The notes under the pieces: generated by a model
Told to the model about the DNA's origin: nothing
What the model saw: the letters and a program-made list of their open reading frames with translations, nothing else
Database searches by the model: none
Part shown: positions 1-5,335 of the stretch, one piece after another
Layout of the letters: each line of letters opens with the position of its first letter
How positions within the stretch are numbered: position 1 is the first letter of the stretch
Translations under genes and position numbers: made by a program
Assembly (NCBI GenBank): GCA_031266295.1
Contig: JAISBH010000322.1
Coordinates: forward strand, 1-6,773
DNA: 6,773 nt
Source of the DNA: Oscillospiraceae bacterium
GTDB lineage: Bacteria > Bacillota > Clostridia > Christensenellales > Aristaeellaceae
Direction: 5' to 3'

Positions 1-492
1 TATGAGGGCTACGCGCCGGGCGGGGTCGCGGTTATCGTCGAGATCGTAACGGATAACCGCAATCGCACCGCTTCGGACGTGCGGCATATATTCGATAAAT
101 GCGGCGGTTCATTGGGTACGACGAACAGCGTCGGCTACATGTTCGACCGCAAAGGTATGCTGGTAATCGAGCGCAAGCCAGACATGACAGAGGACGACAT
201 GATGCTGGCGGCGATGGACGCCGGAGCCGACGATATTGAATCATCCGACGACACGTTCGAAATTACTACCGACCCTACTGATTTCTCCGCCGTGCGGACG
301 GAATTGGAGAAGCGGAACATGCCCTTCCTCTCGGCTGAATTGACGCGCGTTCCTCAAAACTGGATCGCTGTGGATAACCCGGAGACGGTCGATTCCGTGC
401 GCAAGTTGATTGATATGCTCGAGGATATGGATGATGTTATGAACGTGTACCATAACGCGGAACTGCCGGAGGAACCGGACGAGGAGGATTGA
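1..492 (+). CDS. yebC: YebC/PmpR family regulator, 5'-truncated by window edge
   Basis: The reading frame is open from base 1 and stops with TGA at 490-492, giving 163 visible residues. The first visible residues, YEGYAPGGVAVIVE, are the hallmark block of the YebC family. They are followed by the conserved TDNRNRTASDVRHIF and GGSLGTTNSVGYMF stretches and an acidic tail. YebC proteins are usually about 240 residues, so roughly the first 80 to 90, including most of the N-terminal helical domain, lie to the left of the window. Members of this family were described as DNA-binding transcriptional regulators; more recent work ties YebC-type proteins to translation of difficult motifs such as polyproline. 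Which role applies here cannot be read from sequence. The gene often sits upstream of ruvC, but no ruvC follows here. Identification is secure; function is family knowledge. Confidence 0.96.
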   Translation, partial: YEGYAPGGVAVIVEIVTDNRNRTASDVRHIFDKCGGSLGTTNSVGYMFDRKGMLVIERKPDMTEDDMMLAAMDAGADDIESSDDTFEITTDPTDFSAVRTELEKRNMPFLSAELTRVPQNWIAVDNPETVDSVRKLIDMLEDMDDVMNVYHNAELPEEPDEED

Positions 493-523
493 CCCTTACG
501 CAATCGGCGCGGCGTATAACATC

Positions 524-543
524 CGCCCGCAACGGCGTTTTTT
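524..543 (+). terminator. Possible weak intrinsic terminator after yebC
   Basis: CGCC (524-527) can pair with GGCG (534-537) across a six-base loop, and a run of six T follows directly (538-543). The position, about 30 bases after the yebC stop, is right for a terminator. The stem is only four base pairs, so this is weak evidence. Confidence 0.3.
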
Positions 544-565
544 CTGGGGCGGCGAGGAGAAGCAT

Positions 566-616
566 CGCGCTGCGCGTCTCGATCTCTTGGCTCCTACCGA
601 GGAGGCGCGGTGCGCG
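566..616. repeat. GC-rich imperfect inverted repeat in the yebC downstream gap
   Basis: CGCGC-TG-CGCG (566-576) can pair with CGCG-GT-GCGCG (606-616), giving five and four base pairs around a 2x2 mismatch. Inside the loop, CTCCT (591-595) pairs with AGGAG (600-604) across a four-base loop. No T-run follows, so it does not look like a terminator. It may be an RNA structure or simply chance in GC-rich DNA. The rest of 493-660 shows no gene I can support. Confidence 0.25.
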
Positions 617-671
617 TGGACGGGCTTGATGTCGGCCAGTTCAAGAAGAACGCATCTTTATTAAAAATATA

Positions 672-700
672 TTGCGTTTCATTGAACTTTCCGCTATAAT
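672..700 (+). promoter_or_regulatory. Sigma-70/sigma-A type promoter for the secreted protein gene
   Basis: A TTGCGT -35 box (672-677) and a perfect TATAAT -10 box (695-700) are separated by exactly 17 bp. The DNA just upstream (about 657-671) is a run of A and T in an otherwise GC-rich gap, which could act as an UP element. Transcription would start near 707 and give a leader of about 47 nt before the ATG at 754. The spacing and the -10 box make this a convincing promoter. Confidence 0.8.
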
Positions 701-720
701 GGCCTTATGAGATGAACGCC

Positions 721-730
721 TAGAATTCTA
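721..730. promoter_or_regulatory. Perfect 10-bp palindrome TAGAATTCTA in the leader
   Basis: TAGAATTCTA is a perfect palindrome lying about 20 bp downstream of the -10 box and just before the Shine-Dalgarno sequence. The position is compatible with an operator, but a single 10-bp palindrome in one place can arise by chance. Confidence 0.25.
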
Positions 731-735
731 CCGTC

Positions 736-742
736 AGGGAGG
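736..742 (+). promoter_or_regulatory. Shine-Dalgarno AGGGAGG deciding the start at 754
   Basis: AGGGAGG ends 11 nt before the ATG at 754. No other start nearby combines this spacing with the basic n-region of a signal peptide, so it fixes the start. Confidence 0.75.
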
Positions 743-753
743 CAAGGCTATAT

Positions 754-2043
754 ATGAGTCGTTCCAACAGGCTAATGCGCGCATGTGCGCTGATTGTGTT
801 AATGATGATGGCGTGCGCCGCCGTACCGACAGGCGCCGCGTTCGCGCTGACAAATGCGCAGCTGCAGCTGGCCGGCGGATTGGCCGCCGTTCATGGTGCG
901 GAGACATATTTTTTCGCACCGATGGATGACAAGGCTTGGGGGCTGTTCGCGCTGTCCAGCTGCGCGCAAGGGCCGATCGCCACGCTGAATGACGTCAAGC
1001 CCTCCCGGCTGATTTACGCGGATTCGGGTAAAGTCTACTTCACCGCCGCGCGTCAGGACGAGGGGCAGATACTGGCCAGTCTGGATCTTAAGACTGGCGC
1101 GCCGACGATGTTGGTGGACAAGGTCAAAGAGATATACTACGAGACCGATGAAACGATATTCTACAGTTCCTATGATGATCAACTGACGCTTTATCGGTAT
1201 AGCTTCACGAAAAACACGTCGTCCAAGCTTAAGACTATGACGAGCAAAAACATATATGATTGTATGCTCGCCGAAAAAGAGAAGGTCTACTTCCTGGGGA
1301 AGGACATCCGCGACGGCTCCATCGTCGGCTATAAGATAGATAAGCCCGGCGCCAAAGCCGTCAACACTGATGTGCCCAGCCCCGCCATAGGCGACGGCTA
1401 CCTCTATAACGGCTACCTTGTCTATACGCCCAAGGGCGACACCACAAAGGTTTATACCGTCGCGGTGGGCAAGACCAAGGGCGTTCGCCTGGGCGAGCAG
1501 ATCACAAGTATGTCTCTGAATAACGATCGTTTCGGCGACGCGCTGTATCCGTATGACGCCGACTCGAACAGCATTGTGCGCGTACCGCTGGACGCTTCGC
1601 CGACAACCAGTCTGGCATTGACCACGATGGGTCAGGCGCAGGTGCTGATAGGCGGCGCTGGCGATGCGATGCTCTACTGGGACGACGGCCAAGTATGGTC
1701 CGTTAACACCCAGCTGCAGAATAAGACGCCTCTGTTCCCGTTCAATGTCAGCGACGAGGGCGTCCGTTGGACTAATATGTCGCCCACGACTACCAGCGCG
1801 GTGTTGATGTACGGCTACTCCGTGATGACATACTTGGATAGTTACGGCGTAACATTGCCGACAGTTGTGCGCGTGATGGATTCGGCTACCGGGCAGATGC
1901 TGTTCCAAGCGCCCGCGTCGCTGCCTCAGGCTGACGAAGGCGTTTCTAACCCCTCCGCATCCGGAACGCCTGCGTCCGCCGAACCGGCCCCGCCGGAAGC
2001 TCCCATCAGCGAATACGAAGATATATCGTTCTTCGGTTCATAA
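754..2043 (+). CDS. Secreted beta-repeat protein (DUF5050-like) with proline/alanine/serine-rich C-terminal tail
   Basis: A 429-residue protein with a clear Sec signal peptide: basic residues at 3, 6 and 9, a hydrophobic core at about 10-24, and a likely signal peptidase I site after A29-F30-A31. Cys21 follows MMA, which is not a good lipobox, so a lipoprotein is less likely. The mature part is a series of short beta-rich units, for example KVYFTA, TIFYSSYDDQLTLYRYSF, KVYFLGKDIRDGSIVGYKI and AMLYWDDGQVWSVN. This resembles the propeller-like repeats of DUF5050 and TolB-type proteins common in secreted Clostridia proteins. From about residue 387 the tail is rich in Pro, Ala, Ser and Glu, like a cell-wall or linker segment, with no LPXTG motif. 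No catalytic motif is recognised. A role in extracellular binding or envelope sensing is only a guess. It has its own promoter, and the next gene starts 40 bp downstream. Confidence 0.85.
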   Translation: MSRSNRLMRACALIVLMMMACAAVPTGAAFALTNAQLQLAGGLAAVHGAETYFFAPMDDKAWGLFALSSCAQGPIATLNDVKPSRLIYADSGKVYFTAARQDEGQILASLDLKTGAPTMLVDKVKEIYYETDETIFYSSYDDQLTLYRYSFTKNTSSKLKTMTSKNIYDCMLAEKEKVYFLGKDIRDGSIVGYKIDKPGAKAVNTDVPSPAIGDGYLYNGYLVYTPKGDTTKVYTVAVGKTKGVRLGEQITSMSLNNDRFGDALYPYDADSNSIVRVPLDASPTTSLALTTMGQAQVLIGGAGDAMLYWDDGQVWSVNTQLQNKTPLFPFNVSDEGVRWTNMSPTTTSAVLMYGYSVMTYLDSYGVTLPTVVRVMDSATGQMLFQAPASLPQADEGVSNPSASGTPASAEPAPPEAPISEYEDISFFGS

Positions 2044-2083
2044 TATTTGAAGCGGTCGGTGTATACTATTATGAAAGAACCAC

Positions 2084-3094
2084 ATGGAGGGCGGCAGTTC
2101 GCTGCCCTTTAGCAAGGAAGTTGAGGTCGGTAGAATTCGCATGGGATCGGATTCAGGCAGAACGATATGCGTTCCTGTAATCACTCCCCGTCCCCCTGTC
2201 GCCGTGTTCACGCCCGTAACTATCGCGGATAAGTCGCTGATTACGCGGTACCTTCGCTACTTCCCGGAGAATGAGGGTAGCGAGTGTCAATTCTCCAACA
2301 TGCTGCTGTGGAGTCTCTCCGACCATATAGAGTGGTCGGTGGTTAACGACGCTCTGCTGCTTCGCACGCGGACGCGCAACGATACTGCGTGCATGATGAT
2401 GGTGTTCACCCAGCCCGAGCGCCTGTGCGAAGGGTTAGAACTGGCGGTCGAATCCATGCAAGAGCGTGGCGAGGAATTCCGGATGTGCTCGCTGCCCGAA
2501 TGGTATGTGCGGCGTATGGACGCGTGCAGCCCAGGCAGGTTTGCGTATACGCGCGAACCCCATCACGACGATTATGTGTATGAGGCGTCCGCACTGATAA
2601 GCCTGTCGGGCAAGGCTTTGCACGCCAAGCGCAACCACGTCAACAAGTTCCGCTCGACATACGGTGGACGCTATCAGTACGAGGCGTATCATCCGTCATT
2701 CTTCGCCGAGTGTATGGATGCGTATAACCGTTGGTTGGATGAGCGTGGCGAGTCGCCTGAACTGTGCGCCGAGCGCGGTTCCGTAGAATGCGCGCTGCGT
2801 TATGCCGATCAGCTGGCCCTAAAAGGCGGTATGATACGCGTCGACGGCGTCGTCGAGGCGTTTACGCTGGGCGAGCGAATCACAGCCGATATGGCGCTGA
2901 TCCACGTCGAGAAGGCCAACCTGGATATGCCTGGCTTATTCGCGGCGATAAACCAGATGTTTCTGGAGAACGCGTTCCCGGACGCGATCTGGGTCAACCG
3001 CGAGGAGGATATGGGTTTGGAGGGCTTGCGCAAGGCCAAGCGTTCGTATCATCCGACGCGGATGATCGATAAATATGGCGCGACGCTGGCGTAG
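2084..3094 (+). CDS. DUF2156 / phosphatidylglycerol lysyltransferase C-terminal-like protein
   Basis: A 336-residue protein whose conserved domain begins near residue 41 (VFTPVTIADK). Family signatures follow: CQFSNMLLW at 68-76, a KALHAKRNHVNKF block at about 177-189 and VNREEDMGLEGLRKAKRSYHP at about 304-324. These match DUF2156, a double GNAT-like fold related to the catalytic part of lysyl-phosphatidylglycerol synthase (MprF). The MprF-type transmembrane flippase half is absent and no membrane segment is visible, so this is a soluble stand-alone version. The true substrate of such short proteins is generally unknown; aminoacyl transfer is an inference from the fold. The start is uncertain. 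ATG 2084 has only a weak upstream GAAAG, and ATG 2141 (Met20) follows GAGGT at 2123-2127 and would keep the whole domain. It precedes an Eis-like gene by 26 bp and is probably cotranscribed with it. Confidence 0.88.
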   Translation: MEGGSSLPFSKEVEVGRIRMGSDSGRTICVPVITPRPPVAVFTPVTIADKSLITRYLRYFPENEGSECQFSNMLLWSLSDHIEWSVVNDALLLRTRTRNDTACMMMVFTQPERLCEGLELAVESMQERGEEFRMCSLPEWYVRRMDACSPGRFAYTREPHHDDYVYEASALISLSGKALHAKRNHVNKFRSTYGGRYQYEAYHPSFFAECMDAYNRWLDERGESPELCAERGSVECALRYADQLALKGGMIRVDGVVEAFTLGERITADMALIHVEKANLDMPGLFAAINQMFLENAFPDAIWVNREEDMGLEGLRKAKRSYHPTRMIDKYGATLA

Positions 3095-3120
3095 CGCGAT
3101 TTGCGCCATTAAGTGTTAAG

Positions 3121-4269
3121 ATGATAATACTAGATAAGTCCGCTTGGGACAAATCACTCCGGTTGACGCAGTACTGCTTCCGCGATAACAGCGGCGATTT
3201 CACGCGTTGGTATTACGAGCGGCGAACCGAGCGCGTGTTCGCCTTGATGGATGATCAAGGCAGCGTAACCGCGCAGGTCCTCGACTCGCGTGTCAGGATC
3301 AGCGTGCGCGGCTGCGATGTTGTGTCCAGCTTGATATCGCATGTGGCGACGGATCCCGCGCATCGCTCGAAGGGTATGATGTGGGGCTTGTTGACCGACG
3401 CTCTGCGCAAGATGCGCGTCGATGGCGTCGCGCTGGCCGCGTTATATCCGTCGGCATATTCGTTTTACGAGAGGTACGGGTTTGCGGCGTGCGGCCAATC
3501 GGCGCGCGTCGTCATTCATCCGGACAGATTGCGCGCGAAGCCATTGGTTAACCGACTGTGCTGGGATACCGTACACGACGTCGGCGCGCTGACGGAATGC
3601 TACGCCGCCGCGCATTCAAAGGTGTCGGGCGCGCTGGTGCGGAGCACGATCGACATGCGCGACCGTATCGACGATCTAACGGGTGACGGCGCGAGCGTCG
3701 TCACCCTGTGCCGTGGTAATAAGATAATGGGTTACTGGTTCCGGCGTGACGAGGATAGCGCGATGATCATCGACGAATGCGCGTTCCGAGATGCGTCGGC
3801 GCGAGCGGACTTCCTGTCATACATAGCGTCGCACGCGTCGACGTCGGATGAGGCGCAGATTAGGATACCATCGTTCGATCCGCTGCTGAGGATGCTCCCC
3901 GACCGATACGCGTCCGTGACGGTCGAACCGTGGGCCATGTTCCGCGTTGTGGACTTGCCTGGACTATCGCGTGGATTGACCGCCGGCACAGGCTGTGTTA
4001 CTCTACGTGTCGTTGACGATCAGATGCCCGACAATACCGGGTTATGGCGGTTTGAGGCGCTGGATGGCTCGATAAGCGTATCGCGTGCTCGTATTGAGTC
4101 CGGTATTGGCGCGTGCACGCTGGGCATAGGCGCGGTAACGCAATGGCTGATAGGTTCGGCTGACGGTTCCGCGCTGATGGAAACCGGACAGCCGCTTACA
4201 CCGGATACAGCGTGTGCGATGGACGCGCTGCTGCCCGCCCGGCGTGTATTTTTATGGGAGCAATGTTAA
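3121..4269 (+). CDS. Eis-like GNAT family N-acetyltransferase
   Basis: A 382-residue protein with the three-part layout of Eis-type acetyltransferases. The N-terminal GNAT domain (about 1-135) carries the acetyl-CoA pyrophosphate-binding segment HVATDPAHRSKGMMWGLL, with R82-x-x-G85. It also has SFYERYGF at 114-121, in which Tyr116 is the likely counterpart of the general-acid tyrosine of mycobacterial Eis. A second degenerate GNAT-like domain spans about 140-275. A sterol-carrier-protein-like C-terminal domain (about 280-380) ends in FLWEQC. In Eis the C-terminal carboxylate acts in catalysis, and the terminal residue there is Phe; here it is Cys382. Eis enzymes acetylate amines including aminoglycosides, but resistance cannot be assumed here. 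The start fits the family opening (MIILDKSAW, then YCF and WYY), though no strong Shine-Dalgarno precedes it. It ends one base before the next gene. Confidence 0.9.
   Translation: MIILDKSAWDKSLRLTQYCFRDNSGDFTRWYYERRTERVFALMDDQGSVTAQVLDSRVRISVRGCDVVSSLISHVATDPAHRSKGMMWGLLTDALRKMRVDGVALAALYPSAYSFYERYGFAACGQSARVVIHPDRLRAKPLVNRLCWDTVHDVGALTECYAAAHSKVSGALVRSTIDMRDRIDDLTGDGASVVTLCRGNKIMGYWFRRDEDSAMIIDECAFRDASARADFLSYIASHASTSDEAQIRIPSFDPLLRMLPDRYASVTVEPWAMFRVVDLPGLSRGLTAGTGCVTLRVVDDQMPDNTGLWRFEALDGSISVSRARIESGIGACTLGIGAVTQWLIGSADGSALMETGQPLTPDTACAMDALLPARRVFLWEQC
4256..4260 (+). promoter_or_regulatory. Shine-Dalgarno GGGAG inside the end of the GNAT gene, setting the ATG at 4271
   Basis: GGGAG lies in the last codons of the acetyltransferase gene, 10 nt before ATG 4271. 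It supports 4271 as the start rather than the in-frame ATG at 4214, which would overlap the upstream gene by 56 bp and add 19 residues unlike the family. Confidence 0.7.
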
Positions 4270-4270
4270 T

Positions 4271-5119
4271 ATGCCTTATAATCCAACCAACCGTCCGGCG
4301 CGGATCATCGACGCTCACCTGCATTTCCAGCCGAAGAACCCACACTTCGACGCGATCGCTCACACTGCCGGGCACGAAAACACCGTGCGGCATGTCGAGC
4401 AGACCTATCGTGATCTGTCGATAGCGCACGGCGTCGTTATGGGCAACCGTGAGATGACGACCGAATGGCACACATATCCGCCGATGCTTAGCTTCTGCGC
4501 GGGCATTCACCAACACGCACTGGATCCGGGCAACAGCGCCGCCGCGCTTGAGGCTTGCGAGGTGCAGCTTACCAACCCGCAGTGCGTGGGGATCAAGTTA
4601 TACGCGGGATACTGCGCGCTGCCGCTGATGGATAAGGCGTATATACCATACTATGAATTGGCTGAGCGTTACTCGAAGCCCGTCGCGATCCATATGGGCG
4701 TGACGGCGTCGCCGTACGCGCTGTTGAAATTCTGCCATCCGCTGCTGATCGACGAGGCCGCGGTTCGGTTCCCGAGTGTGCAGTTCGTGATGTGCCACTT
4801 TGGCAACCCTTGGCTGATGGACGCCGCCGCTGTGCTGGAAAAGAACGACAACGTTGCCGCCGACCTATCAGGCTTGCTAGCCGGACGGGTGGATTTGGGC
4901 GAGTACCGAGTGCGCCTACACGGTTACATGGATCAGCTGCGTACGTGGATCGCGTACGTCGAACGGTACGACGCGTTCATGTTCGGCACAGACTGGCCGC
5001 TGGTCAACCTCGACGAATACATCCAGTTCGTCAGCGAGCTTATCCCGCAGGAACACTGGGACGCCGTGTTTTACGGCAACGCGCGGCGCGTTTATCAGCT
5101 GAGCGATCTGCCTGGTTGA
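4271..5119 (+). CDS. Amidohydrolase-2 family metal-dependent hydrolase
   Basis: From ATG 4271 the protein has 282 residues and the pattern of an amidohydrolase-2 (PF04909-type) TIM barrel. IIDAHLHF at 12-19 gives the HxH metal ligands His16 and His18. VGIKLYAG carries Lys109 on a later strand, VAIHMG carries His141, FVMCHFGNP carries His176 and FGTDWPL carries Asp241, the usual catalytic aspartate. All expected ligand positions are present, so it is probably an active zinc or similar metal hydrolase or decarboxylase in the cytoplasm. The substrate cannot be told from sequence; relatives act on varied carboxylic acids, lactones and amides. Its ATG is one base after the stop of the acetyltransferase and its Shine-Dalgarno lies inside that gene, so translation is probably coupled. 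No convincing terminator follows it. Confidence 0.92.
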   Translation: MPYNPTNRPARIIDAHLHFQPKNPHFDAIAHTAGHENTVRHVEQTYRDLSIAHGVVMGNREMTTEWHTYPPMLSFCAGIHQHALDPGNSAAALEACEVQLTNPQCVGIKLYAGYCALPLMDKAYIPYYELAERYSKPVAIHMGVTASPYALLKFCHPLLIDEAAVRFPSVQFVMCHFGNPWLMDAAAVLEKNDNVAADLSGLLAGRVDLGEYRVRLHGYMDQLRTWIAYVERYDAFMFGTDWPLVNLDEYIQFVSELIPQEHWDAVFYGNARRVYQLSDLPG

Positions 5120-5213
5120 AGCCATGTGAAACGTGAGGGATTATTTGACAAACACGGGTGAGCAGCGGCGCATATCCGCTCGATAACCGAATGATAGATT
5201 TTTAAGTCGAGTA
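5120..5213. other. Intergenic stretch without a recognised gene or terminator
   Basis: Between the amidohydrolase stop and the next promoter I see no coding potential. AGCGG (5164-5168) could pair with CCGCT (5176-5180), but no T-run follows closely, so it does not meet the standard for a terminator. Confidence 0.5.
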
Positions 5214-5242
5214 TTGACAATATTTGGAATATATTGTATAAT
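5214..5242 (+). promoter_or_regulatory. Perfect-consensus sigma-70/sigma-A promoter for the Cas10-like gene
   Basis: TTGACA (5214-5219) and TATAAT (5237-5242) are both exact consensus hexamers, separated by the optimal 17 bp. Transcription should start near 5249, giving an untranslated leader of about 87 nt before ATG 5336. By sequence this is the strongest promoter in the window, and it belongs to the Cas10-like gene rather than to the upstream operon. Such a strong promoter would normally need a repressor to stay quiet. Confidence 0.9.
5217..5237. promoter_or_regulatory. Inverted repeat ACAATAT-N7-ATATTGT between -35 and -10: candidate operator
   Basis: ACAATAT (5217-5223) and ATATTGT (5231-5237) are perfect 7-bp inverted repeats separated by 7 bp. 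They overlap the end of the -35 box, fill the spacer and touch the first base of the -10 box. A dimeric repressor bound there would block RNA polymerase. The half-site centres are 14 bp apart, which is somewhat more than one helical turn. The AT-rich composition raises the chance of coincidence. No candidate repressor gene is in the window. Confidence 0.5.
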
Positions 5243-5246
5243 AACA

Positions 5247-5259
5247 CATTGCTCCAATG
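5247..5259 (+). promoter_or_regulatory. Small hairpin at the predicted 5' end of the Cas10-like mRNA
   Basis: CATTG (5247-5251) and CAATG (5255-5259) form a five-base-pair stem around a CTC loop, almost exactly at the predicted transcription start. It could protect the 5' end or be half of an operator. The stem is short, so this is tentative. The remaining leader (5260-5325) shows no clear structure or riboswitch. Confidence 0.3.
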
Positions 5260-5325
5260 CACCATTCTTGATGAACGATATGGCCTGACTAATTTCATTA
5301 TACACTCGGAATACCGAAAGGCGGC

Positions 5326-5330
5326 GAGGA
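5326..5330 (+). promoter_or_regulatory. Shine-Dalgarno GAGGA deciding the start at 5336
   Basis: GAGGA ends five bases before ATG 5336. This start places the first predicted beta-strand (IDIIF) at residues 6-10, as expected for a protein that begins directly with a palm-like domain. The frame stays open upstream but offers no ATG or GTG with a better site. Confidence 0.7.
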
Positions 5331-5335
5331 CACAA

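Noticed and set aside
491..664. An open run in frame 2 after yebC, beginning IDPYAIGAAYN, that at first looked like a ruvC remnant
   Set aside because: There is no suitable start codon or Shine-Dalgarno, the similarity to the RuvC opening (IDPG) is only three residues, and the rest has no RuvC features.
799..1908. A 369-codon open frame on the minus strand
   Set aside because: It lies wholly opposite the signal-peptide protein at 754-2043, which has a promoter, a Shine-Dalgarno and sensible repeats. The reverse translation is rich in His, Arg and Gln and has no recognisable domain, as expected for an antisense shadow.
2047..2067. TTGAAG and TATACT as a promoter for the DUF2156 gene
   Set aside because: The spacer is only 9 bp. 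TATACT alone could be a -10 box, but no acceptable -35 or correctly spaced extended -10 TG was found.
4214..4270. Upstream in-frame ATG at 4214 as start of the amidohydrolase
   Set aside because: It would overlap the acetyltransferase by 56 bp and add 19 residues unlike the family. ATG 4271 has a well-spaced GGGAG.
5164..5203. Terminator after the amidohydrolase
   Set aside because: The AGCGG/CCGCT stem is short and the nearest T-run is about 18 bases further on.
5257..5287. Tiny leader ORFs MHHS and MNDMA overlapping as TGATG before the Cas10-like gene
   Set aside because: They have no Shine-Dalgarno and are short enough to occur by chance; nothing suggests attenuation.
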